Of a stretch of DNA of 64,000 nucleotides, positions 38,680 through 48,408 are shown piece after piece; within the stretch, counting starts at the first letter, position 1, and each line of letters opens with the position of its first letter. A program made the translations under genes and the position numbers. The stretch covers positions 1,798,001 to 1,862,000 of the forward strand of contig OY764876.1 of assembly GCA_963668595.1 (NCBI GenBank). Direction: 5' to 3'. Source of the stretch: GWE2-42-39 sp963668595. Its GTDB lineage: Bacteria > Bacteroidota > Bacteroidia > Bacteroidales > Prolixibacteraceae. The notes beneath the pieces were generated by a model. It did no database searches, had not been told where the DNA came from, and saw only the letters and a program-made list of their open reading frames with translations.

Positions 38680-41526
38680 TCATAAGGTAAACTTCAATTC
38701 TGCTCCAAAATAGGCCGATTGATTCAATCGGGTGTATGAACTGCCCCGCACATATTTATACAAAGGCCGGTGGTTGAAAATATTATTCGCAAAGAAAGAT
38801 AGCTTTGCAAAGTCACCTATTTCTTTTGTTAATTTCAAGTTAATCTGCCATGTAAAAGGGAATCGCTCTCTGGCAAAATAATCATAACGTTCCTGCTTCA
38901 CCATAAAGGTATAAGGAGACTCTGAAGACTGATTATCCTGCCATGCATGATACTGCATATTCATGTCGTAATAACCTACCGGATCAATATTTATTTTGTC
39001 CACACCATCATACTGTCCGTACAATTTCTCGCCATTTGGACCAAGTTTATATGCAATCGCTTCACCATTAGCTCCCTCCCATGTATATCGGGTTTGATCA
39101 AACCAAACCAACATACCTGTAATAGAGGTAACCATGCGCAATTTCGGGATATGTGTATTAATTTTTATGTTCGAATTTAAACGTTCGCTAACTTTCCCTT
39201 TATTCCCGGCAAAAATTGGCAAATATGGAAACCTTTTCCCTTGATAGGTAATAAGTTTCTCTTCCGGGAATGGAGACACTTCATCAATTTTTTTAATATT
39301 GTAATAAGCACCATCAACAATTAAATCAGTACGAAGTGCCTTTAAGCGACCGAAATTGATTACGTATTCAATCCCCTTTTTACTGATTTCATAGTTATTG
39401 TGAGGACTTAAATAATTGATAAACTTCTGATCTGTTGTATAGCTCAAAGTCTGTACTGTTCCATTTTCGGTGTAGGTAATATTTCCATTTTCAAATACCG
39501 GATTTTTTCCTGCACCAGCCAGAGCATCCCATTTTCGGAAATTCATCACCGAATATTCTCGCTCCCAAGAGAACCCATTCTCAATTTCTTCCATGAAGCC
39601 CGTAAGCATTACATCTACTCCAAATAGTTTAAAATCAACTCCCGCTTCAAACTTGGTATTCCGAATTGGTTTCAAATCAGGGTTTGCGGTATCTTCAAAA
39701 ACCTGAGTCGTCACAACAATTAAGTCAGGATAATAATTAAAGCTGATTTCATCCAGATATGCTTTGTCCGGATAAAGAAAAATCATTCCCGGAGTTTTCG
39801 AGGTTTTTCCATAACCAAAACGCAATCCTAAATCACTCAGTGCTTTTCCTTTTCTTTTTGTTAAGATGTCGTAACTCATGTTTACACGAGGCTCAAGCGT
39901 TGTGTATCCATCCGTCGAAAAAAGTCCTTTGGGTAATAAATTTGTATAGCGAAGTCCGGCCTGCGTTGTCAACTTAGTCTTCCCGATAGGAATAGCGATT
40001 TTATCTTCAATGAATAACGACAACTCTTTACTGGCAGGAATATCATTAAACGGACGTGGACGAGTAGATACAGCTCCAACTGTCGGAGGACGAGTTATAT
40101 CGTAAATTCTGCCCTTACCTTTATTTCCGGAAGTCCGCCATTCAGCACCAAACATCAGGTTATTATCCATATTGTTATAGCGTTTGGTAATATTTCCCTT
40201 CAACATACCAAAATAGTTATAAGGGCGACCATCAATTGTTAATTCGCTAAAATAGCTTGACGGTAAAATTGAGCCAATGGATTCACCTGATTCCATTGCT
40301 GTGGGAACAGGAGTCAATCCTCCTGTAGCTAATTCATATTTATAATTTTTCTGTTTTTCAAAGTCTCCGGAAAAATTATAGGAAAGACTCGTCAACCACC
40401 ATTTACGTGCCGACCATGTACCATAAAGTTTGAATCCAATGCTCTGCTCTTTCGACTGAATAATCTCTTCTTTCAACATATCCGGATCATTTTTCTCATT
40501 ATCGAAAGTACTATAAAGCGAAACTTTCGCATTCAGACTAATCGGAGTTGATTCACGAAGAAATGTATTTGAATATCCCAGTTGTCCGGTTACACGTCGA
40601 TAGCTTTTGGTCGGTTCGCGCATATCATTATAGGCATAGGTATAATCTGCATCAATATTCATTGCTCCGCTATTTTCGCCAGGCAATAAAAATCCTTTCG
40701 ACAATGCCGTTTGCTTAATATTGGGGTCAGCCTTTGCTTTGACAAATAATTTTGTTTTCCCTGCTTTGGTTTTAACCACCACTGCTCCGGTAGTAAGGTT
40801 ACCGTATTCAACCGATGGAATACCGCGAATTACCTCAACCGATTCGATATTATCGGTTGATATTTGCCTTAAATCAACTCCCTGTCCTGCAGTGGAATTA
40901 TCCTGACTTGTTCCACCCGAAGCAGAGTTGAATAATTGCATATTTGCATCGTTATTCACCGGAGTACCATCCACCACAATGGCTGTCCCCATTGCACTAT
41001 TAGCATCCGTATTAACATTCTTTGAATTTATATCCCGAATGGTAATCTGATTAGATTTTGACATATCCGGGTTTAACGTAATCTGCCCGGGAACCAATTG
41101 CATTACATCAGCCAATCCTGTTGGCTGCACGTGTTCCAACGCAGTACTTTCTATTTTTGAAGAAGAACTCAGACTGGTATTTTCCTTTGCAACAATAGTA
41201 ACTTCTTCGAGTCCCAGCGACGATTGCTTAATCATCAGCTTAAAATCAGAAATGTTACGTTGTATGGCGATTGGCATTTCATAAGGTTCAAAGCCCAAAC
41301 AACTGGCTTGCAAGGTATAATTTCCGGCAGGAAGATCTTTCAGTATAAAATCTCCATTCGCATCCGAAATTGTCCATCGGTTTAGTTCTTTAATTTGAAC
41401 TGCCACCAATTCAACATAAATTTTCGATTTTGCTTCCGTTACTTTTCCCGAGAAAGTAAATTTTTCCTGAGCATACACCGATCCAAGACCAAACAAGACA
41501 AAGAAAAATACCAGTTTAATTTTCAT
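38680..41526 (-). CDS. TonB-dependent outer-membrane receptor
   Basis: A 948-residue receptor for energy-driven uptake across the outer membrane. It has a signal peptide (1-19), a carboxypeptidase-regulatory-like domain (22-105), a plug (about 110-260; IESVEVIRGIPSVEYGNLTTGAVVVKTK is typical) and a 22-stranded barrel ending in FGAELKFTL. There is no SusD partner, so it is not a polysaccharide-utilisation SusC. Together with the neighbouring polyferredoxin and metal-type proteins, a metal complex or cofactor is the more likely ligand; this is inference. It lies 21 bp after the polyferredoxin gene. Confidence 0.93.
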   Translation of the reverse strand: MKIKLVFFFVLFGLGSVYAQEKFTFSGKVTEAKSKIYVELVAVQIKELNRWTISDANGDFILKDLPAGNYTLQASCLGFEPYEMPIAIQRNISDFKLMIKQSSLGLEEVTIVAKENTSLSSSSKIESTALEHVQPTGLADVMQLVPGQITLNPDMSKSNQITIRDINSKNVNTDANSAMGTAIVVDGTPVNNDANMQLFNSASGGTSQDNSTAGQGVDLRQISTDNIESVEVIRGIPSVEYGNLTTGAVVVKTKAGKTKLFVKAKADPNIKQTALSKGFLLPGENSGAMNIDADYTYAYNDMREPTKSYRRVTGQLGYSNTFLRESTPISLNAKVSLYSTFDNEKNDPDMLKEEIIQSKEQSIGFKLYGTWSARKWWLTSLSYNFSGDFEKQKNYKYELATGGLTPVPTAMESGESIGSILPSSYFSELTIDGRPYNYFGMLKGNITKRYNNMDNNLMFGAEWRTSGNKGKGRIYDITRPPTVGAVSTRPRPFNDIPASKELSLFIEDKIAIPIGKTKLTTQAGLRYTNLLPKGLFSTDGYTTLEPRVNMSYDILTKRKGKALSDLGLRFGYGKTSKTPGMIFLYPDKAYLDEISFNYYPDLIVVTTQVFEDTANPDLKPIRNTKFEAGVDFKLFGVDVMLTGFMEEIENGFSWEREYSVMNFRKWDALAGAGKNPVFENGNITYTENGTVQTLSYTTDQKFINYLSPHNNYEISKKGIEYVINFGRLKALRTDLIVDGAYYNIKKIDEVSPFPEEKLITYQGKRFPYLPIFAGNKGKVSERLNSNIKINTHIPKLRMVTSITGMLVWFDQTRYTWEGANGEAIAYKLGPNGEKLYGQYDGVDKINIDPVGYYDMNMQYHAWQDNQSSESPYTFMVKQERYDYFARERFPFTWQINLKLTKEIGDFAKLSFFANNIFNHRPLYKYVRGSSYTRLNQSAYFGAELKFTL

Positions 41527-41547
41527 TTCCCGCTTTTTTAAAATTAT

Positions 41548-43461
41548 CTATTTCGAAAACCGGAACATGTTAGCAACTTTTCCCACTTTCCCTGAACTAT
41601 AAGTAAATTGCAGGGTATCGCTGTTCAGTTTCTCAAAAACTGCCTGTTCCGTTGTTAAGCTGTCAATATACGAAATAGCGATTGTTTCTTTCAACGAATC
41701 ATTCAGGAATGTTGAAAATTTAACAATCCCTTGATCATTTGACAAGTGACTCACCAAATAGCTTAATTTGCTTCGCATCTGAGCGTTCATTCCCAAAGGC
41801 AAGGTCAATGTTTTCAACGCAGTAGAATCAGCCGGGTTGTATTCATTGAATTCAGCCTCATATGGCTCAAATAAATTCTTCACATACATTTCGGTTGAAA
41901 TAGTTCTAAATTCAGGCTCTCCAACCAATTCAAATCCTAATTCAACAGTATAATTTTTCCCGTTCGAGTCAAACGAAAGAGTTTCTGATTCAATCAAACT
42001 CTTTAACTCATCAACTTGAGGCAACTTATCGGCCGGGAAATAAATTTTCACTTTTACCGGACAATCGAATTCAGAAATCAGATACGTTGCATTGCTATTA
42101 TCAGACAATAGTCGTCCCAAATAATTAAAATCGTAGGTATCAAAGAAATTATTTAAATGAACTGTTACCTCGGTCATTTCAAAAACGTCCTTCGAGATGG
42201 CACGAAGTGGAGCCTTCGATGGAGTAAACAATACTTCCTGCAGTTTCGTTTCATTCAGAACTGCCGGATCGTAATAAACTTTCACTCGTTTATGTTTCAC
42301 ATAAGTAGCCACTCCCAGCACACCTTTTACCTGACGCATCTTCGAAGCAAAGGCCATCGAACTTCCGTAGCATTTAATATTTTTCAGCCCGGCGCGTGAG
42401 TAAATCTGAGCCTGAGCCATCTGTTGATCGTCACCCCAGCGTTGATCGATGGTTGGTATTTCCCATAAATTACCCAGGAACATTCCTGAAATCACCAATA
42501 CAATTACAGCCACCGGAGGCAACCATCTGAATTTTTTATTGCGGTTAATCGTTACCGTATTTTTCACCGGACAAACACTAATACATTCGCTACACAAATT
42601 ACAATCGGCATCCCGAACAACGGTCATATTAGCCACATCAATTCCTTGCGGACATTTGCGCGAACACAGATTACAATTTGTACAGGTCGATTCGTTTCGT
42701 GTAATTTTCACCAATGGGAAATATTTACCCAAACGGCCACTGATCTCAATAATATATCCACCGATACATGCAATAGCAAGAGGCCACACATAGCTGATCT
42801 GCAAACCAAATTTCAGCAATACAATATATACCACCATTAAGGCAACAAAAAAGCCGGTGAATTTGAAAATATTGGAAATTGCCCCCAGCGGACAAATATA
42901 TTTACACCAGAAAAGACGAATAAATACTGAACCAAGAATAACGACCAGGATAGCGATCACAGCGTACAGAACAACTACATCAGAGCTAAAACCGGATGAC
43001 ACGGCAAAATACGGATCGAATTTTTTACAGAATAATTCGTTCGACTGAAAAGTAAAATAAAGCGTAATAAACAACAAAATGTATTTCAACGCACGCAATA
43101 TTTTATCCATCATTCCCCGAATGGTAATCCGTACTTTCAGTTTTTCGCCCAACTTACCGAGCCATTCACTCACCGTTCCTACCGGACAGATATACGAGCA
43201 AAATAATTTGCTCAATACGAAAACTGCCAGCATTAGGAGAATTCCCATAACTATTTGGACACTTGTCATCGAACACGACAATGCTTCATTTAACAGGTAA
43301 CTTCCCAAAGCCTGAATCCCGCCAAACGGGCAGTATGCTTCAAAATCGGGAACAAAATTGTCGTTAAAACGAGGGATTAATGCAAGGATGGCGACAAAAG
43401 CAATGACACCCCACTGCATCACCGGGCGAGGCCAGTTCTGATTTTTTGTTTTTTTACTCAT
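41548..43461 (-). CDS. Membrane polyferredoxin (NapH/NosR-like) with HMA-like domain
   Basis: 637 residues from ATG 43461. Five or six membrane helices carry paired motifs CSYICPVG and CKYICPLG as in NapH, NosR and CcoG. Two [4Fe-4S] ferredoxin motifs follow: Cys 260/263/266/270 and 287/290/293/297. After a further helix, residues 358-413 resemble a heavy-metal-associated fold (LKNIKCYGSSMAFASKM, then VATYVKHKRVKVYYDPAVL), but with CYGSS where CxxC is expected. The C-terminal 200 residues are unassigned. It probably carries electrons across or along the inner membrane to a periplasmic partner. Confidence 0.85.
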   Translation of the reverse strand: MSKKTKNQNWPRPVMQWGVIAFVAILALIPRFNDNFVPDFEAYCPFGGIQALGSYLLNEALSCSMTSVQIVMGILLMLAVFVLSKLFCSYICPVGTVSEWLGKLGEKLKVRITIRGMMDKILRALKYILLFITLYFTFQSNELFCKKFDPYFAVSSGFSSDVVVLYAVIAILVVILGSVFIRLFWCKYICPLGAISNIFKFTGFFVALMVVYIVLLKFGLQISYVWPLAIACIGGYIIEISGRLGKYFPLVKITRNESTCTNCNLCSRKCPQGIDVANMTVVRDADCNLCSECISVCPVKNTVTINRNKKFRWLPPVAVIVLVISGMFLGNLWEIPTIDQRWGDDQQMAQAQIYSRAGLKNIKCYGSSMAFASKMRQVKGVLGVATYVKHKRVKVYYDPAVLNETKLQEVLFTPSKAPLRAISKDVFEMTEVTVHLNNFFDTYDFNYLGRLLSDNSNATYLISEFDCPVKVKIYFPADKLPQVDELKSLIESETLSFDSNGKNYTVELGFELVGEPEFRTISTEMYVKNLFEPYEAEFNEYNPADSTALKTLTLPLGMNAQMRSKLSYLVSHLSNDQGIVKFSTFLNDSLKETIAISYIDSLTTEQAVFEKLNSDTLQFTYSSGKVGKVANMFRFSK

Positions 43462-43516
43462 AATAAAAGTCGTAAAACTCAACTTCTGAATCGTTTAGGA
43501 ATAGCGAAGTCGGTTC

Positions 43517-43915
43517 TTAAAATTTATAAATCGATGTTTCGTTATTTAATTGATGGCTTTGACGATATTCCATCAAAGCACGATCTTTTTTACTTTTCTT
43601 TGAAGCCAGCAACTCGGTATTTGCGTTCCGTCCCAGAACAATACCCAAAAAAATTCCGACAGCAACAACGGCTGCCAATTGCAAATATTTATTGTAATCA
43701 ACATCCGGAAACCGTGGAATTGACACCCGACTTTTTAATTCAACAGTTTTGGCAAGTAAATCGTCAGGAACCTCTACCGCCCTATCCAGCAAATTCATTT
43801 GCTGCTCTATCATCTTCTCCATTGTGGAACAGGAATTGCATTCATGCAAATGTACCGTCAACTCTCTAGTTCGGCTATCACTTACAATTTCCTGTATTGC
43901 TTCATTACATTTCAC
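43517..43915 (-). CDS. ZAS-type anti-sigma factor
   Basis: A 132-residue protein with GTG start. The zinc anti-sigma motif is complete: Cys3, then His22-x3-Cys26-x2-Cys29. One membrane helix (about 78-98) is followed by a short outside tail. It should hold the ECF factor encoded two genes upstream at the membrane until a signal is sensed. The gap to the Spy-like gene upstream is 123 bp, so an internal promoter is possible. Confidence 0.85.
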   Translation of the reverse strand: MKCNEAIQEIVSDSRTRELTVHLHECNSCSTMEKMIEQQMNLLDRAVEVPDDLLAKTVELKSRVSIPRFPDVDYNKYLQLAAVVAVGIFLGIVLGRNANTELLASKKSKKDRALMEYRQSHQLNNETSIYKF

Positions 43916-44038
43916 GTCTATCTTCTATTTTCGTTTCTCAATATTCTGTTTTTCGTTTTCGCTAAGAACTTTCACCGCTCCAAGGAATTCGAATACAGTA
44001 TAATGACGCGCCCTCAGAAAAAATCCAGCGCATCTTTT

Positions 44039-44551
44039 TTACTTTTTTTTCTGAAGCTGATCTCTACGCGAACAATTTATTTTATTACAATACCGGCACT
44101 GACTACCGGCCTCCATCATTTCGCGCAATAACTGATCCAGCTTTAATTGCTGTTCCTCTGTACAAATTTCTTTCACATTGGTAAAGTGCTTTACTGTCTG
44201 AGTTTTCAACGAAGTTTCCAAACGGCCAAGCATAGCCAGCAACGAATCCATTTTCTCTTTTGATGGACTAATTGCCGAAAGTTCATCAATCAATTCAAAA
44301 TTGATTTCACACTTACGATCAAGCAGTGCCTGATAAGCCCGAAATACTTTCATATTTTGCGCTGTAATCTGCCGGTATTGATCTTCATCGAGTTCCAACT
44401 CCTCTTTCAAAAATTCGTCCGAGCTAAAACGTTCGTCATGCGTCGATTCCGGCGACGAGCTGTTCATAAACAGAAAAGTTACAAAAGCCGAAATATTGAT
44501 CACCAACAGAAACACGTTGAGCCAAACAAGAATTCGTTGTTTTTTCGACAT
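44039..44551 (-). CDS. Anchored Spy/CnrX-like periplasmic sensor-type protein
   Basis: A 170-residue protein with an N-terminal membrane anchor (8-30) and a helical periplasmic domain. LELDEDQYRQI and CTEEQQLKLDQLL resemble the LTxxQ motifs of Spy, CpxP and CnrX. The C-terminus has a Cys cluster CRYCNKINC that could bind metal. Its place between the sigma factor and the anti-sigma factor is that of CnrX-type sensors, so I infer it conveys an envelope or metal signal. The sigma stop lies 7 bp upstream. Confidence 0.75.
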   Translation of the reverse strand: MSKKQRILVWLNVFLLVINISAFVTFLFMNSSSPESTHDERFSSDEFLKEELELDEDQYRQITAQNMKVFRAYQALLDRKCEINFELIDELSAISPSKEKMDSLLAMLGRLETSLKTQTVKHFTNVKEICTEEQQLKLDQLLREMMEAGSQCRYCNKINCSRRDQLQKKK

Positions 44552-44558
44552 AGCTTTT

Positions 44559-45140
44559 TTATTTTAAATTTTTTCTGAAATACACGTACAGCGATTTACG
44601 CAAACTCTTCTTTGCCCGATAGATCAGCGACTCGACCGATGCAACCGACAGACCAGTCATCTCACAAATTTCTTTCTGAGAATAGTTCTCAAACTTATGC
44701 ATCAACAATACTTTTTTCTGCATCTCTGGCAAATCGTCAATGGCCTTATACAAAATAAAATTGGCTTCTTGCTCTTCCATGCGAAAAACAGGTGTATCTG
44801 TATCAATCAACCTCCCTTCAACAAGAAGTCCCATGCAACATTCCGGTTCAGTAACAGTCAGATAACTTGCTTTTGCCGGATTCTTTTTCCGCAAGAAACT
44901 AATGGATTTATTACTACTTATTTTGAATAACCAACCAGCCAAATCATTCTCATTACGCAAATAATGAATCGACCGAAAAACTTCCAGAAAAACATCCTGA
45001 AAAATATCTTCGGCATCATTCTTATCGCGCACCAAACGACTTATTGCTGTATATACCAATTGTTTGTACCGATCGACAAGCAATCCAAAGGCATGGTCGT
45101 TTTGATTAAGAATTTGCTTTATCAGCTGTTTGTCATCCAT
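44559..45140 (-). CDS. ECF RNA polymerase sigma factor
   Basis: 193 residues from ATG 45140 (MDDKQLIKQI, with AGGA 8 bp before). Region 2 is clear (HAFGLLVDRYKQLVYTAISRLVRDKNDAEDIFQDVFLEVFRSI) and region 4 carries the helix-turn-helix YSQKEICEMTGLSVASVESLIYRAKKSLR. It directs transcription of envelope-stress or metal-response genes, most likely the run it heads, with the ZAS protein as its inhibitor. Confidence 0.95.
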   Translation of the reverse strand: MDDKQLIKQILNQNDHAFGLLVDRYKQLVYTAISRLVRDKNDAEDIFQDVFLEVFRSIHYLRNENDLAGWLFKISSNKSISFLRKKNPAKASYLTVTEPECCMGLLVEGRLIDTDTPVFRMEEQEANFILYKAIDDLPEMQKKVLLMHKFENYSQKEICEMTGLSVASVESLIYRAKKSLRKSLYVYFRKNLK

Positions 45141-45158
45141 CAATTCCTAATCAGGAAA

Positions 45159-45617
45159 TCAATCAACAGTAAATTTTTTACCCACTTTTTCAGTTTGTGC
45201 TTCGCGAAGAATTTGAGCATATGCGGCCGCTTCTTCCTTGGTCTGGAATAAATCACCAGCTTCTTCCCACCATGTTTCGCCTTTTGCAATACCCATTTTA
45301 TTACATCCGGCTTTCGGAGCCAGATTTACGTCTTCCAGAGATTTCATTTTAATTTTATCGGCCTGAATAACCAGCACTTTTGCTTTCACTTCGCGAACAT
45401 TACAAATATCATATCCCGGATTTGCAACCATTACAATACCATAACATTCGTCTCCTTCTTTGATCCAGCTTCCTACCTTTGACTTCAATGGTTCAGCCAA
45501 TTCAACTGCCCCCGACTGTTCATACCCAGCAATTTCTTTCGAACGATTTGACGAATTACAGGCAAAAAAGGCCACAACTACTACTAACAAATAAAAAATT
45601 GCAACTAATTTCTTCAT
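45159..45617 (-). CDS. Small Cys-rich lipoprotein of unknown function
   Basis: 152 residues from ATG 45617 (MKKLVAIFYLLVVVVAFFACNSS, lipobox FFAC; the open frame continues upstream without a good start). The mature part has three further Cys (DECYGIVM, YDICNVREV, KAGCNKMG). I recognise no family. It ends 18 bp before the sigma factor start, so it may be the first gene of the run or a separate unit in front of it. Confidence 0.7.
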   Translation of the reverse strand: MKKLVAIFYLLVVVVAFFACNSSNRSKEIAGYEQSGAVELAEPLKSKVGSWIKEGDECYGIVMVANPGYDICNVREVKAKVLVIQADKIKMKSLEDVNLAPKAGCNKMGIAKGETWWEEAGDLFQTKEEAAAYAQILREAQTEKVGKKFTVD

Positions 45618-45754
45618 GATTATTATTTTTTCTTTATTTAAATGACGCATTACTTTCAATTTTCCAGCGCAAAAAATGTTTTTTTTACGTTCTGAAATAA
45701 AAAAAGGTATTTCTACTGCAAAACGAATCATTTTCAGGTTGCCCGGAATAATCT

Positions 45755-45762
45755 TAAATTTG
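45755..45762 (+). promoter_or_regulatory. Putative -7 element for CYTH gene
   Basis: TAAATTTG fits TAnnTTTG, 26 bp before ATG 45789. TTTC is found near the -33 position, a partial match. Confidence 0.4.
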
Positions 45763-45788
45763 CAGCAAAATAGCAAAATACCTTGGCA

Positions 45789-46265
45789 ATGTCTGTAGAA
45801 ATAGAACGAAAATTCCTGGTTGACTCCGATAATTTAAAACTTCCCAGCGAGGGAAAATTGTTATGTCAGGCATACTTGTCGCGCGATCCATCGCGTACAG
45901 TTCGCGTACGCATTGCCGGAAATGAAGCATTTTTGACAATAAAAGGCCCCAGTAATGGTATTTCCCGGGCTGAATTCGAATATTCCATCCCCCTTACCGA
46001 CGCAGAAGAATTAATGCAATTAGCTGTTTTTCCTCCAATTATAAAAACCCGACACCAAATACAAAACGGGCATTTATACTGGGAGATTGATATTTTTCAT
46101 GGCGAAAACGAGGGATTAATATTGGCCGAAATAGAATTAAACAGCGAAAATGAAACATTTGAAATTCCGGAATGGATAAGAACAGAAGTAAGTGGCGACT
46201 CACGTTTCTTCAATTCCTACCTGGCACAACACCCGTTTTCGCAGTGGCCCGAGAACAAAAAATAA
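45789..46265 (+). CDS. CYTH-domain phosphohydrolase (triphosphate tunnel enzyme)
   Basis: 158 residues from ATG 45789 (MSVEIERKFLV; the ExExK signature at the start is exact). The tunnel residues RTVRVRI, LTIKG and the acidic EIDIF and LAEIEL strands are all present. Bacterial members act as inorganic triphosphatases or related enzymes on polyphosphate compounds. It is cytoplasmic and stands alone before the DUF3078 gene. Confidence 0.92.
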   Translation: MSVEIERKFLVDSDNLKLPSEGKLLCQAYLSRDPSRTVRVRIAGNEAFLTIKGPSNGISRAEFEYSIPLTDAEELMQLAVFPPIIKTRHQIQNGHLYWEIDIFHGENEGLILAEIELNSENETFEIPEWIRTEVSGDSRFFNSYLAQHPFSQWPENKK

Positions 46266-46406
46266 AAGTAACCCAACAGCATTCCGGCAACGGTAAAACA
46301 GGTCAACGATATAATAATTGATTCGTAAATTTTTCGTTTTAAAACACGAACAACAAAACAAGATTGAAGAAATAACGTTTACTTTGAGAACCAAACAAAA
46401 CCTGAT

Positions 46407-48389
46407 ATGAGCACAAGAAATTTACTTACAATTCTCTTTATTCTTTGTACATCAAGCATTTTTGCAAAAAACCCGAACCTGACTACTATTGTTTCTGCCA
46501 ATAACGACAGTATTCAGTACGGCATTAACTACCTGAAACAATTTACAGAAAAACCGTCGCCCTGGTATTTCACTCAAAAAAATACACACCAAACCTTGCG
46601 CGGTCTGGTGAATTATATTGAAGATGTTCCGGTTGATACAATTTTCTCGCGACTGCTTTTACTTCAGAAAGACTCGATTATTGTTTTTCGTAACTGGCAA
46701 GATGTTCCGGACACATTACAAATTCCAGGATTCTTACCGACACGCCAAATCAATGAAAAAAAGGCTCAACTTGATCGGGCAATCCGCGACCAGAACCCGC
46801 TGGAGTCGATTCCTGTACCCGAATCATTGCTAACCAATATCGAATCAAAAGTCTCATTTATTCCTAAAGGAAAAGCAACAACTTTGCTCGAAAAACGGCT
46901 GATTACACTGCCCGATAGCTTGAAAGCACTGACAGCAATAAAAGACACGGCAAAACTCAGCAATAAAGAACTTGCTCGTTACCAGCGACTAAATGCCGCA
47001 AAGAAAAAAATACTGGAACAGGCCCGAGTGAGATACAATGATCAGCTTCTGAAAAATTACATTGATTCGGTTTCGACAGCATTTAAACAAGCTGCACTGA
47101 CTCATTTTTCCGATTCACTACAACGTCATCTGTCCGATTCACTAAAAAACTCCAACATTATTTTAATTCAAAAATGGAACAACAATGCTATAACCCGGGT
47201 AAATGACTCGATTAAAAAGATTTTGCCGACACTGAATCAATACGCTCAAAAAATTCCGCAAGACATATGGCTACACAATCTTACTGACGATTCAATCCGG
47301 ATACGACTCCGCAACAACGATTATTATTTCACCCGCATGTTTATCAAAAACGAACAAAACGATTCGCTGGGTGTAAAAATTGAAAATCTGGGACGAAATT
47401 CAATGAAAATACTCATTGACGACGGGGTTACTTTTACCCGCTTCCGAGAACAACAAAAAAAGGATATTAAGTTTGACTCGTTTTCGCCGAACCAACGTTT
47501 GGTTAAAGTACAAAACCGCTATCAGGTAATTACCCCCTGGCAAATTGGAAGCAACAGTAATATTGGCTTCACACAAACAGCACTAAGCAACTGGAAAAAA
47601 GGGGGACAAAGTTCGCTTTCAATTTTAGCCGTACTGAAAGGCTACGCCAACTATTCGGATAAGAAACTGAAATGGGAAAACAGCGTTGAACTTCGCAACG
47701 GATGGATGCGCGTAAAAAATGAAGATTCCAACGACATCCAGAAAAACGACGACAAATTCGAGGTAATTTCACGTTTTGGTATCAGTGCATTCAAAAAATG
47801 GTATTACAGTGCTGAGGTCGATTTTGAAACTCAATTCTTCCGTGGTTATAAATATCCCGACACCGATCATCCTATCTCGGCATTTATGGCTCCGGCAAAA
47901 ACGCTTATCAAGATCGGTCTTGATTACAAACCCAACAAAAATCTGTCGTTATTTATCTCTCCACTTACATCGAAAACGGTATTTGTAAAAGACACAGCAA
48001 TGATCGACCAAACCAAATTCGGGATTGATAACGATAAAAAACGATTTTGGGAGCCGGGTCTCAACACCGACCTAAGTTTCAAAACAAAAATCTACGAGGA
48101 TATAAACTGGGAAACCAAATACAAAATGTTCATCAACTATCGCAGTCCATTCGAAAAATTCGACATAAACTGGGAGAATTTGATTACCATGAAAGTGAAC
48201 GATCACATCAATATGAACTTCATGCTTCATTTGATTTACGACGACAACGTAACTTTCCCTACGGATAGAAAAGATGCTGCAGGGCAAACTATCTACGAAG
48301 CCAAATGGCAGGTAAAAGAACTTATTACGGTTGGATTTGCCTACAATCTCAACCGCCGGATTTACAAACGTCAGGAAATAAAAAAATAA
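46407..48389 (+). CDS. DUF3078 outer-membrane protein
   Basis: A 660-residue protein with a signal peptide (cut near IFAK). The N-terminal half (30-380) is a charged, helix-rich periplasmic part with repeated SLQRHLSDSL-like segments. The C-terminal part (from about NIGFTQTALSNWKKGGQSSLS) is the DUF3078 barrel domain of Bacteroidota, ending in aromatic strands. The family is linked to the outer membrane but its role is not established. The SRPBCC gene follows 19 bp downstream. Confidence 0.82.
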   Translation: MSTRNLLTILFILCTSSIFAKNPNLTTIVSANNDSIQYGINYLKQFTEKPSPWYFTQKNTHQTLRGLVNYIEDVPVDTIFSRLLLLQKDSIIVFRNWQDVPDTLQIPGFLPTRQINEKKAQLDRAIRDQNPLESIPVPESLLTNIESKVSFIPKGKATTLLEKRLITLPDSLKALTAIKDTAKLSNKELARYQRLNAAKKKILEQARVRYNDQLLKNYIDSVSTAFKQAALTHFSDSLQRHLSDSLKNSNIILIQKWNNNAITRVNDSIKKILPTLNQYAQKIPQDIWLHNLTDDSIRIRLRNNDYYFTRMFIKNEQNDSLGVKIENLGRNSMKILIDDGVTFTRFREQQKKDIKFDSFSPNQRLVKVQNRYQVITPWQIGSNSNIGFTQTALSNWKKGGQSSLSILAVLKGYANYSDKKLKWENSVELRNGWMRVKNEDSNDIQKNDDKFEVISRFGISAFKKWYYSAEVDFETQFFRGYKYPDTDHPISAFMAPAKTLIKIGLDYKPNKNLSLFISPLTSKTVFVKDTAMIDQTKFGIDNDKKRFWEPGLNTDLSFKTKIYEDINWETKYKMFINYRSPFEKFDINWENLITMKVNDHINMNFMLHLIYDDNVTFPTDRKDAAGQTIYEAKWQVKELITVGFAYNLNRRIYKRQEIKK

Positions 48390-48408
48390 ACCATTACAAA
48401 AGAATACG

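Noticed and set aside
38680..41526. SusC-type receptor of a polysaccharide-utilisation locus
   Set aside because: There is no SusD gene and there are no glycoside hydrolases; the neighbours are DUF4876, DUF6850-like and Fe-S proteins.
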